DNA of 33,041 bases from Bacteroidales bacterium. Lineage in GTDB: Bacteria; Bacteroidota; Bacteroidia; Bacteroidales; UBA4417. Each line of letters starts with the position of its first letter. Position 1 is the stretch's first letter. The DNA lies in contig JAURYB010000041.1 of the NCBI GenBank assembly GCA_030654075.1, positions 1-33,041 of the forward strand. The letters are read 5' to 3'. A program made the position numbers and the translations under genes. Shown here in pieces: positions 8,486 to 16,292 of the stretch. The notes below the pieces were generated by a model. That model did not search any database, was not told the origin of the DNA, and saw nothing but the letters and a program-made list of their open reading frames with translations.

Positions 8486-9002
8486 TTTCGGAAAAATTAT
8501 TGGTTTGTCTAACTACGTTGTTTTAATCAATTAGTTAATTTGTACAATTGGCGAATAAATGTTAGCCTTGAAAACAGGCTGGTTAGAAACGCGGCTTAAA
8601 TGGTGGCGTTCTGAATTGTGATATAAAGCATCTAAATAACTCTAAGTGCCTAAAGCTCTCAGGTGGCCGTATATGTCCTTGCTTTTAAAAAGACAGGATT
8701 TATTTAAAAGAAAAGGTGTAACTAATCAGTCTGCTTTAAAGCTATTTTAGCCACAGATTTATGGTGAGCCAGCCGAACCATTACGCAGATTTTAAACTGC
8801 TTTCAGCAGTTTTTTTTAATGAAATTCGAAAATGGAAATCAATATTTGTCTGTGAAATCTGTGGCATACAGTTGTTTGTCAGAGTTTTAATTGAACTGAT
8901 TAGTTACGAAAAGGTTTATTACTGAATACAGATTGAAATATTTATTTGCCTTCCCGGCAAACTAATAATTCAACAATGCTCAAAACCAAAGGCTTAATTT
9001 CA
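8486..9002. other. Intergenic stretch with a MITE-like element
   Basis: No gene is supported in these 517 bases. The middle is the nested inverted-repeat element at 8718-8907. The remainder is AT-rich, with a degenerate CTCTAAGTGCCTAAAG phrase near 8641 that resembles the TCTTAGTG repeats at 29159-29297. The island operator motif was not found here. Confidence 0.6.
8718..8907. repeat. MITE-like element with nested inverted repeats
   Basis: The outer ends are a perfect 13-bp inverted repeat, GTAACTAATCAGT (8718-8730) and ACTGATTAGTTAC (8895-8907). Inside is a perfect 11-bp inverted repeat, GCCACAGATTT (8750-8760) and AAATCTGTGGC (8855-8865). At the centre is an AAACTGCT/AGCAGTTT hairpin (8794-8812) followed by a T-run. 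At 190 bp and noncoding, it fits a non-autonomous mobile element, and the centre could terminate plus-strand transcripts. Confidence 0.6.
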
Positions 9003-9230
9003 CTAAAGCACTTCCGGGTTATTTGTGATCTCAAAAAAGTAAGGTGTTAATTTTCCTTCCGCCTTAATAGCTTTCCCTACCAGTTTATGCAGGCTGTCAT
9101 CATAAAAGGGATTTCCTCCTTTTATTTTGAGCCGGTAGAGTTCTTTCCCGGTGTCGAGGAATACCGCGTCATGCTCACTTTTTGAACCTTCAGCAAACTT
9201 TTGAAGCACAACCTTTCCTGTTAATTCCAT
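9003..9230 (-). CDS. Small OB-like hypothetical protein
   Basis: A 75-residue cytoplasmic protein (start ATG at 9230; a GTG three bases upstream is also in frame). The pattern KVVLQKFAEGSKSEHDAVFLDTGKELYRLKIKGGNPFYDDSLHKLVGKAIKAEGKL looks like a five-strand OB-type barrel, with recognisable blocks SKSEHDAVFLDTG and GGNPFYD. Short proteins with these blocks recur as hypotheticals in many bacteria, to my knowledge without assigned function. Its stop-to-start gap from the C25-like protease gene is only 19 bp, so it is surely cotranscribed and may be a partner, inhibitor or ligand-binding subunit of the proteases. That role is inference. Confidence 0.75.
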   Translation of the reverse strand: MELTGKVVLQKFAEGSKSEHDAVFLDTGKELYRLKIKGGNPFYDDSLHKLVGKAIKAEGKLTPYFFEITNNPEVL

Positions 9231-9249
9231 CACATTAAATAGATTAGCA

Positions 9250-10755
9250 TTATTTCCGATGATATATCTTCCAGCCTAATAATGTGCCGCCACTTTCTTT
9301 CAGCACCAATACATCAAAGATATTTATTTTTTTATTGATGTTTTCAGGCTTCCGGATGAAAGCCCGGAACATGACGTCTTCTGTTCCCATCATGGCTTTA
9401 GCAAATGCTGAATTTTTACTTGATTTGGGTTTTACTTTATAGTGGAATTCTTTTTCCTGTCCTGTAAAACCTGTCAGTTTGAATATTTTTTGCAACTCGC
9501 CCGAAACTGAAGCTTTTGCTGCGCCCTTCTGAAAATCAACCCTCTCCGATGGAGCCACTGTCGCGGAAAGATTAACTCCCTTGTTAAACAAATTAAGCCT
9601 TCTGTTCTTATTTGTTTCCTCGCCTGTATCAATCGGATCTTTAAAAACAGGCACCAGGGATGGATCGCCCAACATATAAAACTGTGCCAGTGTTTTTAGC
9701 TCATAAGGATCGAGTTGCGGTCCGCTAACGGACAGGAACTTCTGCCGTGCCTCAAGCATGGCCCTGCCGGTGGATGCTCCCGCAATAACGTTCTTTATAA
9801 AATATTGCGCAATAAGGTCGGCAAGGCCCTGGGAATCTGCCGGACCGTAAGCGATGTTACTGCTTCCTGCCATGGCAACAGCTTTATTTTTAAAGTAAGC
9901 GTTTGCGACACTCAATTCATTGTTATCCGAGTCATCCGGATTATACAGTTGTACTCCGTAACAGCATTCGGCAGCAACTATTGCCCCGGCTGACACCTTT
10001 CCTTTTAAATCAGGCGCATCCAGGGCCGTTGGGTAGTTATTCCCTTTTTGCCCGTAATACTTCGAATCAATGGGCGAACCGTGACAATTATAAAAATGTG
10101 TTAATCTTTTTAACTCAGCAGCCGTATACCCGGATACGGCCGGTGGCGAGTCCTGGAGTTTTGCGCAATTTCCGAAGATATTGATTAAACTTTGCTGCGT
10201 TGATTTTCTCCACACTGCGGCAGTCACCGAAAAGTAATTTGTCAGTTTGTCGGCTTTTACCTGTTTGTGACTGATGATATTCCTGAATACAATTTTAAGA
10301 TAAGCAATGTCACCCCTGCCGGGGATATCAGGAATCCTGCCTACAACCCTGGTAGGGCCGGTAAAAGAAGAAATTTTATTGCTATACGCGCTATCGCAGG
10401 CATACGGCAGATCGGAGGGAACAGTATCGTCATCATCCTGGGCCGGATTGTTTATTTCCTGGAAAGGAATGATATCCTGGGCTCCGAATATGGCAATATA
10501 GGCAGGTTGTAATTTTTTATACAAATCATCAACAGCCTTTTTACATGATGCCCTTGTAATTGATTTAACGGCTGTTATGCCGGCTTTTTTTGCTGATGCG
10601 GGATCATCAATATATACCAGGCTCGTAATAATATTTTTCTTTTTATCAGCAGCAATAAGATCAGATAACAGCTTTTCTACGGCAGTGAATTTTTTTTCAT
10701 ATTTTGCCTGTAGATTCTTTTTACTGCTCACAATTATTTTAACAGTTGTTTCCAT
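9250..10755 (-). CDS. C25-family (gingipain/caspase-like) cysteine protease, no signal peptide
   Basis: A 501-residue protein predicted to be a caspase-fold cysteine protease. Landmarks in order are AYIAIFGAQDIIPF (about 85-98), the substrate-pocket-like VVGRIPDIPG (137-146), the catalytic His225 in FYNCHGSP, the catalytic Cys at 264/265 in AAECCYGVQLY, and the family ending FYMLGDPSLVPV (359-370). After residue 400 there is a beta-rich domain. Secreted gingipains have a signal and propeptide; here METTVKIIVSS starts the protein directly, so it is cytoplasmic unless delivered by another route. It lies 37 bp downstream of the subtilisin-like gene. A protease cascade with it is plausible but unproven. 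His-Cys spacing and family landmarks make the call fairly firm; substrate unknown. Confidence 0.8.
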   Translation of the reverse strand: METTVKIIVSSKKNLQAKYEKKFTAVEKLLSDLIAADKKKNIITSLVYIDDPASAKKAGITAVKSITRASCKKAVDDLYKKLQPAYIAIFGAQDIIPFQEINNPAQDDDDTVPSDLPYACDSAYSNKISSFTGPTRVVGRIPDIPGRGDIAYLKIVFRNIISHKQVKADKLTNYFSVTAAVWRKSTQQSLINIFGNCAKLQDSPPAVSGYTAAELKRLTHFYNCHGSPIDSKYYGQKGNNYPTALDAPDLKGKVSAGAIVAAECCYGVQLYNPDDSDNNELSVANAYFKNKAVAMAGSSNIAYGPADSQGLADLIAQYFIKNVIAGASTGRAMLEARQKFLSVSGPQLDPYELKTLAQFYMLGDPSLVPVFKDPIDTGEETNKNRRLNLFNKGVNLSATVAPSERVDFQKGAAKASVSGELQKIFKLTGFTGQEKEFHYKVKPKSSKNSAFAKAMMGTEDVMFRAFIRKPENINKKINIFDVLVLKESGGTLLGWKIYHRK

Positions 10756-10792
10756 AATTCCTGAATTTTGATGTTTTAATTAATCTACATGA

Positions 10793-12502
10793 TTATTTAT
10801 TGTCCATAAGATATTTCCGCAGAGTAACCGAAGTGGAAGGATTGCTGATGACAGCATCTTTAAATTTTGCCCATTTTTTCGGACCAAGTTTAGTGTAATT
10901 GGCTTCATCTCCGTTGATGATTCCCCTGAGTTCAGGAGAATAATAGATCAATTGGGCAAGCTCGGTATTGAACATATCCAGTTTTGATTTTTGCTGTGTA
11001 TCGGGAACAGTTTTAAAAATTGTATTTAAAATCGGGAACCAGGGCATTTCGTCCTCGGGGGTTTTCTTCAGATTTGATGCTACCGGATATTTCAGCGCTT
11101 CGGCAGCTTGTAGGATACCGTTTCCGAAATACCTGACAAAATCAGTGTTATAGGTAGGGTCAGGAACTTTTTTTAACGCTGATAAATAGAGCGCGTTCCG
11201 TATGGCTTCAACTCTTTTCCAGGGAAGAAGTTTATCTAATTCCGCATGATATTTTTTATAATAGATGGCTGCCGCCGCGGCAACTTGCGGAGTAGCCGAA
11301 GATGTTCCCGCGCCTGAAAATCTTACCGTGCCTGACTCAACACTTGCCCAGGGCGTATTTGGCGTAAAAGCGGAAAGTGCTTTAAGCATATTTTTTTTAG
11401 GGCCGAAACAGCCTTGCATTTCATCTAACTTACTTGTAAAGTATGGCTTAAAGTCGTAGGTTACACCACAGGCTGCTGTCACCCTCCCGAAACGTGCCGG
11501 GTAAATAACATGGCGGGTAGGCAGCCCGGCAAAATTATTGCCTGCCGCAGTCACAACAAAAATACCTGCTTCATACGCGGCATTTACGGCATCGGCCCAT
11601 ATCCGGGATGGAGCCCCGCCCATACTCATGCTAACTACATGCACCTGTGTTCCTGCTAAAGAAAGTTGAGTTAAATAATTTAGCGCGTCGGCAAAAGCGC
11701 TGGTTTTAAATAAGATAACGCTTTCCGAAACCCTGCAGCAGATAACATCCGCAAAATATGCCCCACCCAGGTAATCGCTAAACGTACCGTTGGCGGTAGC
11801 TAAATTAACTTTGCCGCCAGCCAGCAAACCTAATGTGCCTGTTCCATGTCCTGGCTGCTTCAAAAACCCCTCTTTAAACGGATCATGGGCATCCTTTGGA
11901 TTCTCGCCCTTCACAAAATTGCGTTGAAGCTTATTCTTCCTGATTGAATCCGGTATAGCGAAATGCGTAGAACTGTATCCGGTATCCAGGTGCCCGATAC
12001 GAACCGTATAAGCATTATCAGCCACAGCATCTCTCGCGCTTTTCAGCTGCGAATAGGTATCGCCCAGGTGCCAGATAACATTTGAATTCGGATGCCAGTC
12101 CGGATCGAAATTATCAGAAGATCTGCCGCTGCCAAAAGTTTTCGGATTCAGCTTATCAGCCGGCGAATCCACTTTTCTGTCAACCACGAACTCATTCAAA
12201 ATATCAGGTTCTATATACAAAGCGCTCTTCCCTGCCGCATCGGCTGATAAATAAGCCATATCCCATGGATTTATTTCTGTATCCCTTGCTTTTGTCCTGA
12301 CCAGTACATTACGGTTTTTTGTTTCATCGCCACGTATACCCTTAGCTTTATTGAATACGTTGCTTTCCTCATCAGAAATAATTTCAACATCAATACCCAT
12401 AGATTTAAGTTTTTGGCTCAAATCACCATTCATTGATTTGCTTTGAATGCTTGATGATGGAGTTTGAATAATCAGTTCGATAGGTTGGTTGGTTTTTTCC
12501 AT
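10793..12502 (-). CDS. Subtilisin-like serine protease (S8), cytoplasmic
   Basis: A 569-residue protease with a complete subtilase triad: Asp173 (IGHLDTGYSSTH), His219 (PGHGTGTLG) and Ser401 (FSGAGTSSATPQVAAAAA). The oxyanion Asn322 is in VVTAAGNNF. About 165 residues precede the catalytic domain without a signal peptide. The first 45 (IELIIQTPSSSI...GIDVEII) could form a small alpha/beta inhibitor or sensor module. About 100 residues follow the domain. It heads the transcript containing the C25-like protease and the OB-like protein. The copy-2 operator-promoter cassette lies about 370 bp upstream. An unexported subtilase beside a second protease resembles regulated intracellular proteolysis or a delivered effector. 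Confidence 0.9.
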   Translation of the reverse strand: MEKTNQPIELIIQTPSSSIQSKSMNGDLSQKLKSMGIDVEIISDEESNVFNKAKGIRGDETKNRNVLVRTKARDTEINPWDMAYLSADAAGKSALYIEPDILNEFVVDRKVDSPADKLNPKTFGSGRSSDNFDPDWHPNSNVIWHLGDTYSQLKSARDAVADNAYTVRIGHLDTGYSSTHFAIPDSIRKNKLQRNFVKGENPKDAHDPFKEGFLKQPGHGTGTLGLLAGGKVNLATANGTFSDYLGGAYFADVICCRVSESVILFKTSAFADALNYLTQLSLAGTQVHVVSMSMGGAPSRIWADAVNAAYEAGIFVVTAAGNNFAGLPTRHVIYPARFGRVTAACGVTYDFKPYFTSKLDEMQGCFGPKKNMLKALSAFTPNTPWASVESGTVRFSGAGTSSATPQVAAAAAIYYKKYHAELDKLLPWKRVEAIRNALYLSALKKVPDPTYNTDFVRYFGNGILQAAEALKYPVASNLKKTPEDEMPWFPILNTIFKTVPDTQQKSKLDMFNTELAQLIYYSPELRGIINGDEANYTKLGPKKWAKFKDAVISNPSTSVTLRKYLMDNK

Positions 12503-12826
12503 AACAATAGCTTTTTGATGATTAATAGGCGAACATTAAGCAGAATGATTATTTTGAAATGAAAACATTTACTTTTCTGTGTTTGGCATTAATGAATTAT
12601 CCGAAGCGTTATGAGATTGAAAAGGCAAATATTATCTGACAGCTTTCAACACTTGTTAATAGAATTGCTTAATGGTATTTGGGCAAATTATGCCTGAAAT
12701 ATCGTTAGCCGGAGTAAAGTAGTAAGACGTTTAAGAGGAGTGATCCTTTTAGTTTGACCTGAGTTTTCAGAAAAAAGCCGAGCGATTATATTCCTTTCAG
12801 ATGGTACGGAAGTATCCCAGATATTG

Positions 12827-12952
12827 AATAGTAGTCCTTAATAAATAGTAAATCAGGATATTGCGGTTGACATATACGAAGATACTACATTTTTAAGGGA
12901 AATCAAAATTATAGAATGTAAGCCGCTGTGCAATAGCACAAAAGTGTCATTT
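12827..12952. repeat. Duplicated promoter-leader segment, copy B
   Basis: Partner of 7562-7688, with length differing by one base. It includes CGAAGATACTACATTT and the operator motif. The leader part keeps the frame for DLLFIKDYY, but with ATA where copy A has ATG. Confidence 0.8.
12877..12952 (-). promoter_or_regulatory. Island operator-promoter cassette, copy 2
   Basis: Minus-strand order: conserved motif (12931-12952, variable base T on the plus strand), 22 bp, TTTTG (12904-12908), 19 bp, TATCTTCG (12877-12884). It starts 18 bp beyond the stop of the GDPD-like gene and drives the protease operon beginning at 12502. Confidence 0.75.
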
Positions 12953-12969
12953 TGTAATTTGCCTGTATA

Positions 12970-13740
12970 TCACGAAAAAGGATTATACGCTGCGGTTGCT
13001 AATTCAATGCTGTCCTGGTATTCTTTGTCAATAAGCTTTCTAAGCCTTGCTGCTTTGCCGGTGATTATTGCATCAACACCAATGTCCAGAAAATCACGCA
13101 AGGTATTTTCCGAATTGGCTGTCCAGGTATATACGAGTTTCAGCTCGTTGGTTTGCTGCTTTAAAGCAATGGCGTCTTTAATGATTGGCTTAAATTTTAC
13201 GGGAGATGCAAAGGGAGAACTTGTGCCTGCGGCAAACGTAAAAGGCATTTGCTCCTTTCCTAAGAAGTCTGCAACATTTTTAGGTGTGTCATTTTCGTCA
13301 ACACCAACAGCCTGGTTAAATGATATAAAGGATTTAGCCGCCGCTAGTAGTTTCTTTCCGGAAGGTTTCCCCACGGTAAGCAGTAATGGGACCGGAGAAT
13401 ATGTGCTAAAGAAATATTCGTTCAGTTGGCTGAAAAATTCCTTCATATAGATCGCCGGATCACTATCCAGATCTTTTGGGCCGATAGGTTTGAGATCAAA
13501 AGCTAAAAGGGCAAGATTTAACTTTTCATCATTGAGATTGGCTGAAAGTTCGATCAGATAATCTTTTAGTGTATGCCGTTTGCGATTTAACGTAACCAAA
13601 TCGTACACAAAAAACTTTTCCTGGTAGTGCGGTAAATACCTGATATCCGGTTCAATGGCATTGGCACCCTCTTTCAAATATCGGATCGCGTTCCTGGCCG
13701 TATTGGGGTTATGCCCGATGATATAGAATTTACGCTTCAT
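12970..13740 (-). CDS. GDPD/phospholipase D-like phosphodiesterase
   Basis: A 256-residue TIM-barrel-type phosphodiesterase of the GDPD superfamily, closest in pattern to the spider sphingomyelinase D branch. The N-terminal metal-site block is present: His10 (FYIIGHNPNT), Glu30 and Asp32 (GANAIEPDIRYL). The later block LLAFDLKPIG matches the family's LDLK strand. The second catalytic His, usually about 12-15 residues after Glu/Asp (a YHG-type motif), is not seen; the equivalent stretch reads FFVYDLVTL. The chemistry may therefore be altered or lost. There is no signal peptide. It overlaps the DUF2235 gene by 4 nt (ATGA), so the two lipid-active proteins are translationally coupled. Confidence 0.75.
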   Translation of the reverse strand: MKRKFYIIGHNPNTARNAIRYLKEGANAIEPDIRYLPHYQEKFFVYDLVTLNRKRHTLKDYLIELSANLNDEKLNLALLAFDLKPIGPKDLDSDPAIYMKEFFSQLNEYFFSTYSPVPLLLTVGKPSGKKLLAAAKSFISFNQAVGVDENDTPKNVADFLGKEQMPFTFAAGTSSPFASPVKFKPIIKDAIALKQQTNELKLVYTWTANSENTLRDFLDIGVDAIITGKAARLRKLIDKEYQDSIELATAAYNPFS

Positions 13741-14789
13741 AACTTTTGAGGATTTACTTTACCGTGCTGATCAGAATATTCAGCCAGATTCCTCGGCCGG
13801 TACGTAGAATCCTTTTTGTACCTCTCCATTACTGAAGGGTGCAGGAACTCATGCGTATTTCCATCTTTCGGATCAACTTTTCCGATAGGACGGAAGAGTT
13901 TTGGTTGCAATTTGTAAAACCCGGTGTAGGTTTCATGCATCTTAGCGGTTGGGTCGGGATTTATAAGCGTAGAATCAAAACTCAGCTTACAGCTTTTTGC
14001 TTTTTCGAGCATCCAGTGCAATGCAATATCCGATAATCCGGTTTCGGGATAGCCGCCGCCTACATCCGAATGAACACCCGGGAACCACACCTGCTCAAGG
14101 ACCTGCCCTTTTATTCCTGCCTGCTGGTGCCATAATGTAGCTTCGAAGTTCTTCCTTTTCTCATCAATGGCAAGGGCGTGAAAAGCATTCTCAACTCTGG
14201 ACGATAAATCGGTATCGTGAAATTGGTTGCGTTGGCTTAAAAGACTTTTCATAAAAAGCGGATTTCCCAACGCGCCAACTGTATCCCAGACACCTATAAA
14301 TTTTATTTTAGTGGTTTCCTCAACAGCGTAAGTTCTCCTGAAAAGTGTAGCTTCCACTTCCCTGGGTTGAAACCTTGGATGACGTGAACGGTAAATGCTG
14401 TAAGCCTTTTCAACCCGATTTAAATTTATTATCCTCAAAATCCCTGAATTCCTTATTAATCCGGATAAACTCCGAACGGTAAACGCTCCCCGGCTGAATC
14501 CAAACAGGAACAGTTCATCGCCCGGTTCATAGTTGTTAATCACAAATCTATACGCCTGAAGTATCTTTCCCGAAATGCCGAATCCGGTTGCGCCGTCAAA
14601 AACCCGTTTCGACATATTCCCTTCACTGCCAATACCTGTGTCATAATAAAGAACTTGTGCCGTTCCGTCGGCAGAGTAAGCACTTAGCGCATTTGCCATT
14701 TTAACTACATTCGTCTGGCAGAGTTTACCCTCTTCCGTTTTATCAGGAGTATTCCAGGTTCCGTCACAAAATATCGCGATTCTCTTCAT
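13737..14789 (-). CDS. DUF2235 alpha/beta hydrolase, Tle1-like phospholipase
   Basis: A 350-residue hydrolase of the DUF2235 family, which includes T6SS phospholipase effectors of the Tle1 type. It opens with the family hallmark KRIAIFCDGTWN. The nucleophile elbow is GFSRG (Ser99), KFIGVWDTVGALG supplies the usual Asp, and VWFPGVHSDVGGGY supplies the His. I start it at ATG 14789 because the hallmark begins there; the frame stays open upstream to 14870 but runs into a tandem repeat. It has no signal peptide. Downstream is the coupled GDPD-like gene and upstream, past the repeat array, a membrane protein. T6SS structural genes are absent, so an effector role is inference. Confidence 0.88.
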   Translation of the reverse strand: MKRIAIFCDGTWNTPDKTEEGKLCQTNVVKMANALSAYSADGTAQVLYYDTGIGSEGNMSKRVFDGATGFGISGKILQAYRFVINNYEPGDELFLFGFSRGAFTVRSLSGLIRNSGILRIINLNRVEKAYSIYRSRHPRFQPREVEATLFRRTYAVEETTKIKFIGVWDTVGALGNPLFMKSLLSQRNQFHDTDLSSRVENAFHALAIDEKRKNFEATLWHQQAGIKGQVLEQVWFPGVHSDVGGGYPETGLSDIALHWMLEKAKSCKLSFDSTLINPDPTAKMHETYTGFYKLQPKLFRPIGKVDPKDGNTHEFLHPSVMERYKKDSTYRPRNLAEYSDQHGKVNPQKL

Positions 14790-14872
14790 GAAATTTAAAT
14801 TGAAGTCCGTTTTTAATTGTACTCTAAATCTTTTCTCAGGTTCTTGAAATTTTCTTTTGATTTCCAACATTT

Positions 14873-15149
14873 CTCTCAGTCTCTTAGTCCCTATGTCTCT
14901 CAGTCTCTTAGTCCCTATGTCTCTCAGTCTCTTAGTCCCTATGTCTCTCAGTCTCTTAGTCCCTATGTCTCTCAGTCTCTTAGTCCCTATGTCCCTCAGC
15001 CCCTCAGCCCCTCAGTCCCTCAGTCCCTCCGTCAGTCCCTCCGTCCCTCCGTCCCTCCGTCTCTTAGTCTCTTAGTCTCTTAGTCCCTCCCTCGCTCCCT
15101 CAGTCCCTCCGTCTCTTAGTCTCTTAGTCTCTTAGTCCCTCAGTCCCTA
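14873..15149. repeat. Low-complexity tandem array, 24-bp unit and shorter variants
   Basis: Five tandem copies of a 24-bp unit (CTCTCAG-TCTCTTAGTCC-CTATGT) start at 14873. A run of degenerate 7-9-base units (CCCTCAGT, CCCTCCGT, CTCTTAGT) follows to 15149. On the transcribed minus strand it is purine-rich (GGGACTAAGAGACTGAG). It fills nearly all of the 357-bp gap between the 381-residue membrane protein and the DUF2235 gene. The frames read through it are repeat artefacts. Confidence 0.9.
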
Positions 15150-16292
15150 TTTCCCCTTACCCTTGTCATCCGCAGTTGGAGTAGCAACCGCGCCACGCAA
15201 TTTCATAAGTTTATTTAAAAGGTCGAACCAAAACGGAGCTCCCAGCGAGAGAGCCAAAGCCGTAATAATCCAGCCAAATAGTGATTTAAGGATACAGATT
15301 ATCATGCAGGACTTACATTCGTACGTTTCCCATTCCAGTCCAAGGGAGTGGTGAACATCATTAAGGTCATTTTTAATAAGTTGAGTCGCATAACGCAGCA
15401 AAGTATCAGAAGTTGCTTTAAGTGCTTCATGCTGAGTGAGACTCGATGATGCATTAAGTTCCATGTTCTTAAGGCTATCGATGCCAGATTCGGGAAGGTC
15501 ACCCTTTGCAATCTGAGTTGTAAGCATTTTAATTTGTGCTTTCCGGGCTGCTATTTCTTTATCCAGGTCGGGATGAGCCTTTGCAAATGCATCGGCCTGC
15601 TGAACAAGTTGTTCGCGGAGTTTGGGGTCCTTTTCCAATTTATCGACAATTTTTATTGTATCCACATTGAATACAATGGCAACTGTTAATCCGACAAAAA
15701 ACAAAATAAACTGGGTGTGTTTCTTATACCAGCCTGAAGCCCTATCCATTGTTTCATTAAACCAGTTTTCGAGATATCTTTTGAAACTGGTTGTATCTCC
15801 ATCAGCATCCGCCCAAATGGATTTAAGGTAAATCAGTGTTTGTTCGCTTATTTTGGATTTACCCCAATTGGTGGTGCTTTCATCCAGCGATTTCTGAATA
15901 AGTGACTTGATATCATCGCCAGGTTTAGCGTTCTGGCCCCGAAGCAGGTCAATTATAACTTTCGAAAATGTTTCTTTATTGATGTAGGCAGGTTTGCTGT
16001 GATTACTTCCTTCTCCCAAAAACTTTATTAGAGGATGTTCGTAAAATTCAAATGAGGTGGAATTTTTCTCTCCTCCGTTTCCTGATTTTTTAAACAGGTA
16101 AATAACACTCTTAAACCTGCTGGAAAATTTGTTCTCATCTTCCAGCATCCGGAATATTGCCCTTTGTAAGATTTTAGCCCGGAACCCAAAACGGGTAGCA
16201 ATAATCTCCTGGATAGTAGTAACCAGCAAGCTATAAAGTAAGTAAATAAAGACGAGGCTGATTACAACATCTAAAACAATGGAATTCAGCAT
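15147..16292 (-). CDS. Membrane protein with three spans and a coiled coil, head of the lipase unit
   Basis: A 381-residue protein of unknown function. Predicted membrane segments are near residues 5-30 (VVISLVFIYLLYSLLVTTIQEI), 191-212 (FILFFVGLTVAIVFNVDTI) and 325-350 (IICILKSLFGWIITALALSLGAPFWF). A coiled coil lies between the last two (about 215-300). The ending SLGAPFWFDLLNKLMKLRGA is a block I have seen in hypothetical membrane proteins of several phyla. It starts the transcription unit that continues into DUF2235 and GDPD, and the copy-3 cassette lies about 140 bp upstream of its ATG. Its place before two lipid-active enzymes suggests membrane recruitment or a protective partner; this is inference. 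Confidence 0.8.
   Translation of the reverse strand: MLNSIVLDVVISLVFIYLLYSLLVTTIQEIIATRFGFRAKILQRAIFRMLEDENKFSSRFKSVIYLFKKSGNGGEKNSTSFEFYEHPLIKFLGEGSNHSKPAYINKETFSKVIIDLLRGQNAKPGDDIKSLIQKSLDESTTNWGKSKISEQTLIYLKSIWADADGDTTSFKRYLENWFNETMDRASGWYKKHTQFILFFVGLTVAIVFNVDTIKIVDKLEKDPKLREQLVQQADAFAKAHPDLDKEIAARKAQIKMLTTQIAKGDLPESGIDSLKNMELNASSSLTQHEALKATSDTLLRYATQLIKNDLNDVHHSLGLEWETYECKSCMIICILKSLFGWIITALALSLGAPFWFDLLNKLMKLRGAVATPTADDKGKGK

Larger units (their letters stand above)
12503..12969. other. Intergenic regulatory stretch upstream of the protease operon
   Basis: The only recognisable content of these 467 bases is the operator-promoter cassette and its conserved leader at 12827-12952. The roughly 320 bases between the leader and the protease start show no convincing gene. 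The long leader could hold regulatory structure that I cannot resolve. Confidence 0.6.

Noticed and set aside
14790..14870. N-terminal extension of the DUF2235 gene to 14870
   Set aside because: The family begins at KRIAIFCDGTWN. The extra residues have no family support and come from DNA bordering the repeat array.
14817..15083. Plus-strand frames rich in SQSLSPYV or LSLLVPM repeats
   Set aside because: They are translations of the 24-bp tandem array; no start context or nonrepetitive domain supports a protein.
9250..16292. Type VI or contractile injection effector locus
   Set aside because: DUF2235 and GDPD proteins can be effectors, but no sheath, tube, VgrG, PAAR or immunity gene was seen. 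Kept only as one hypothesis.
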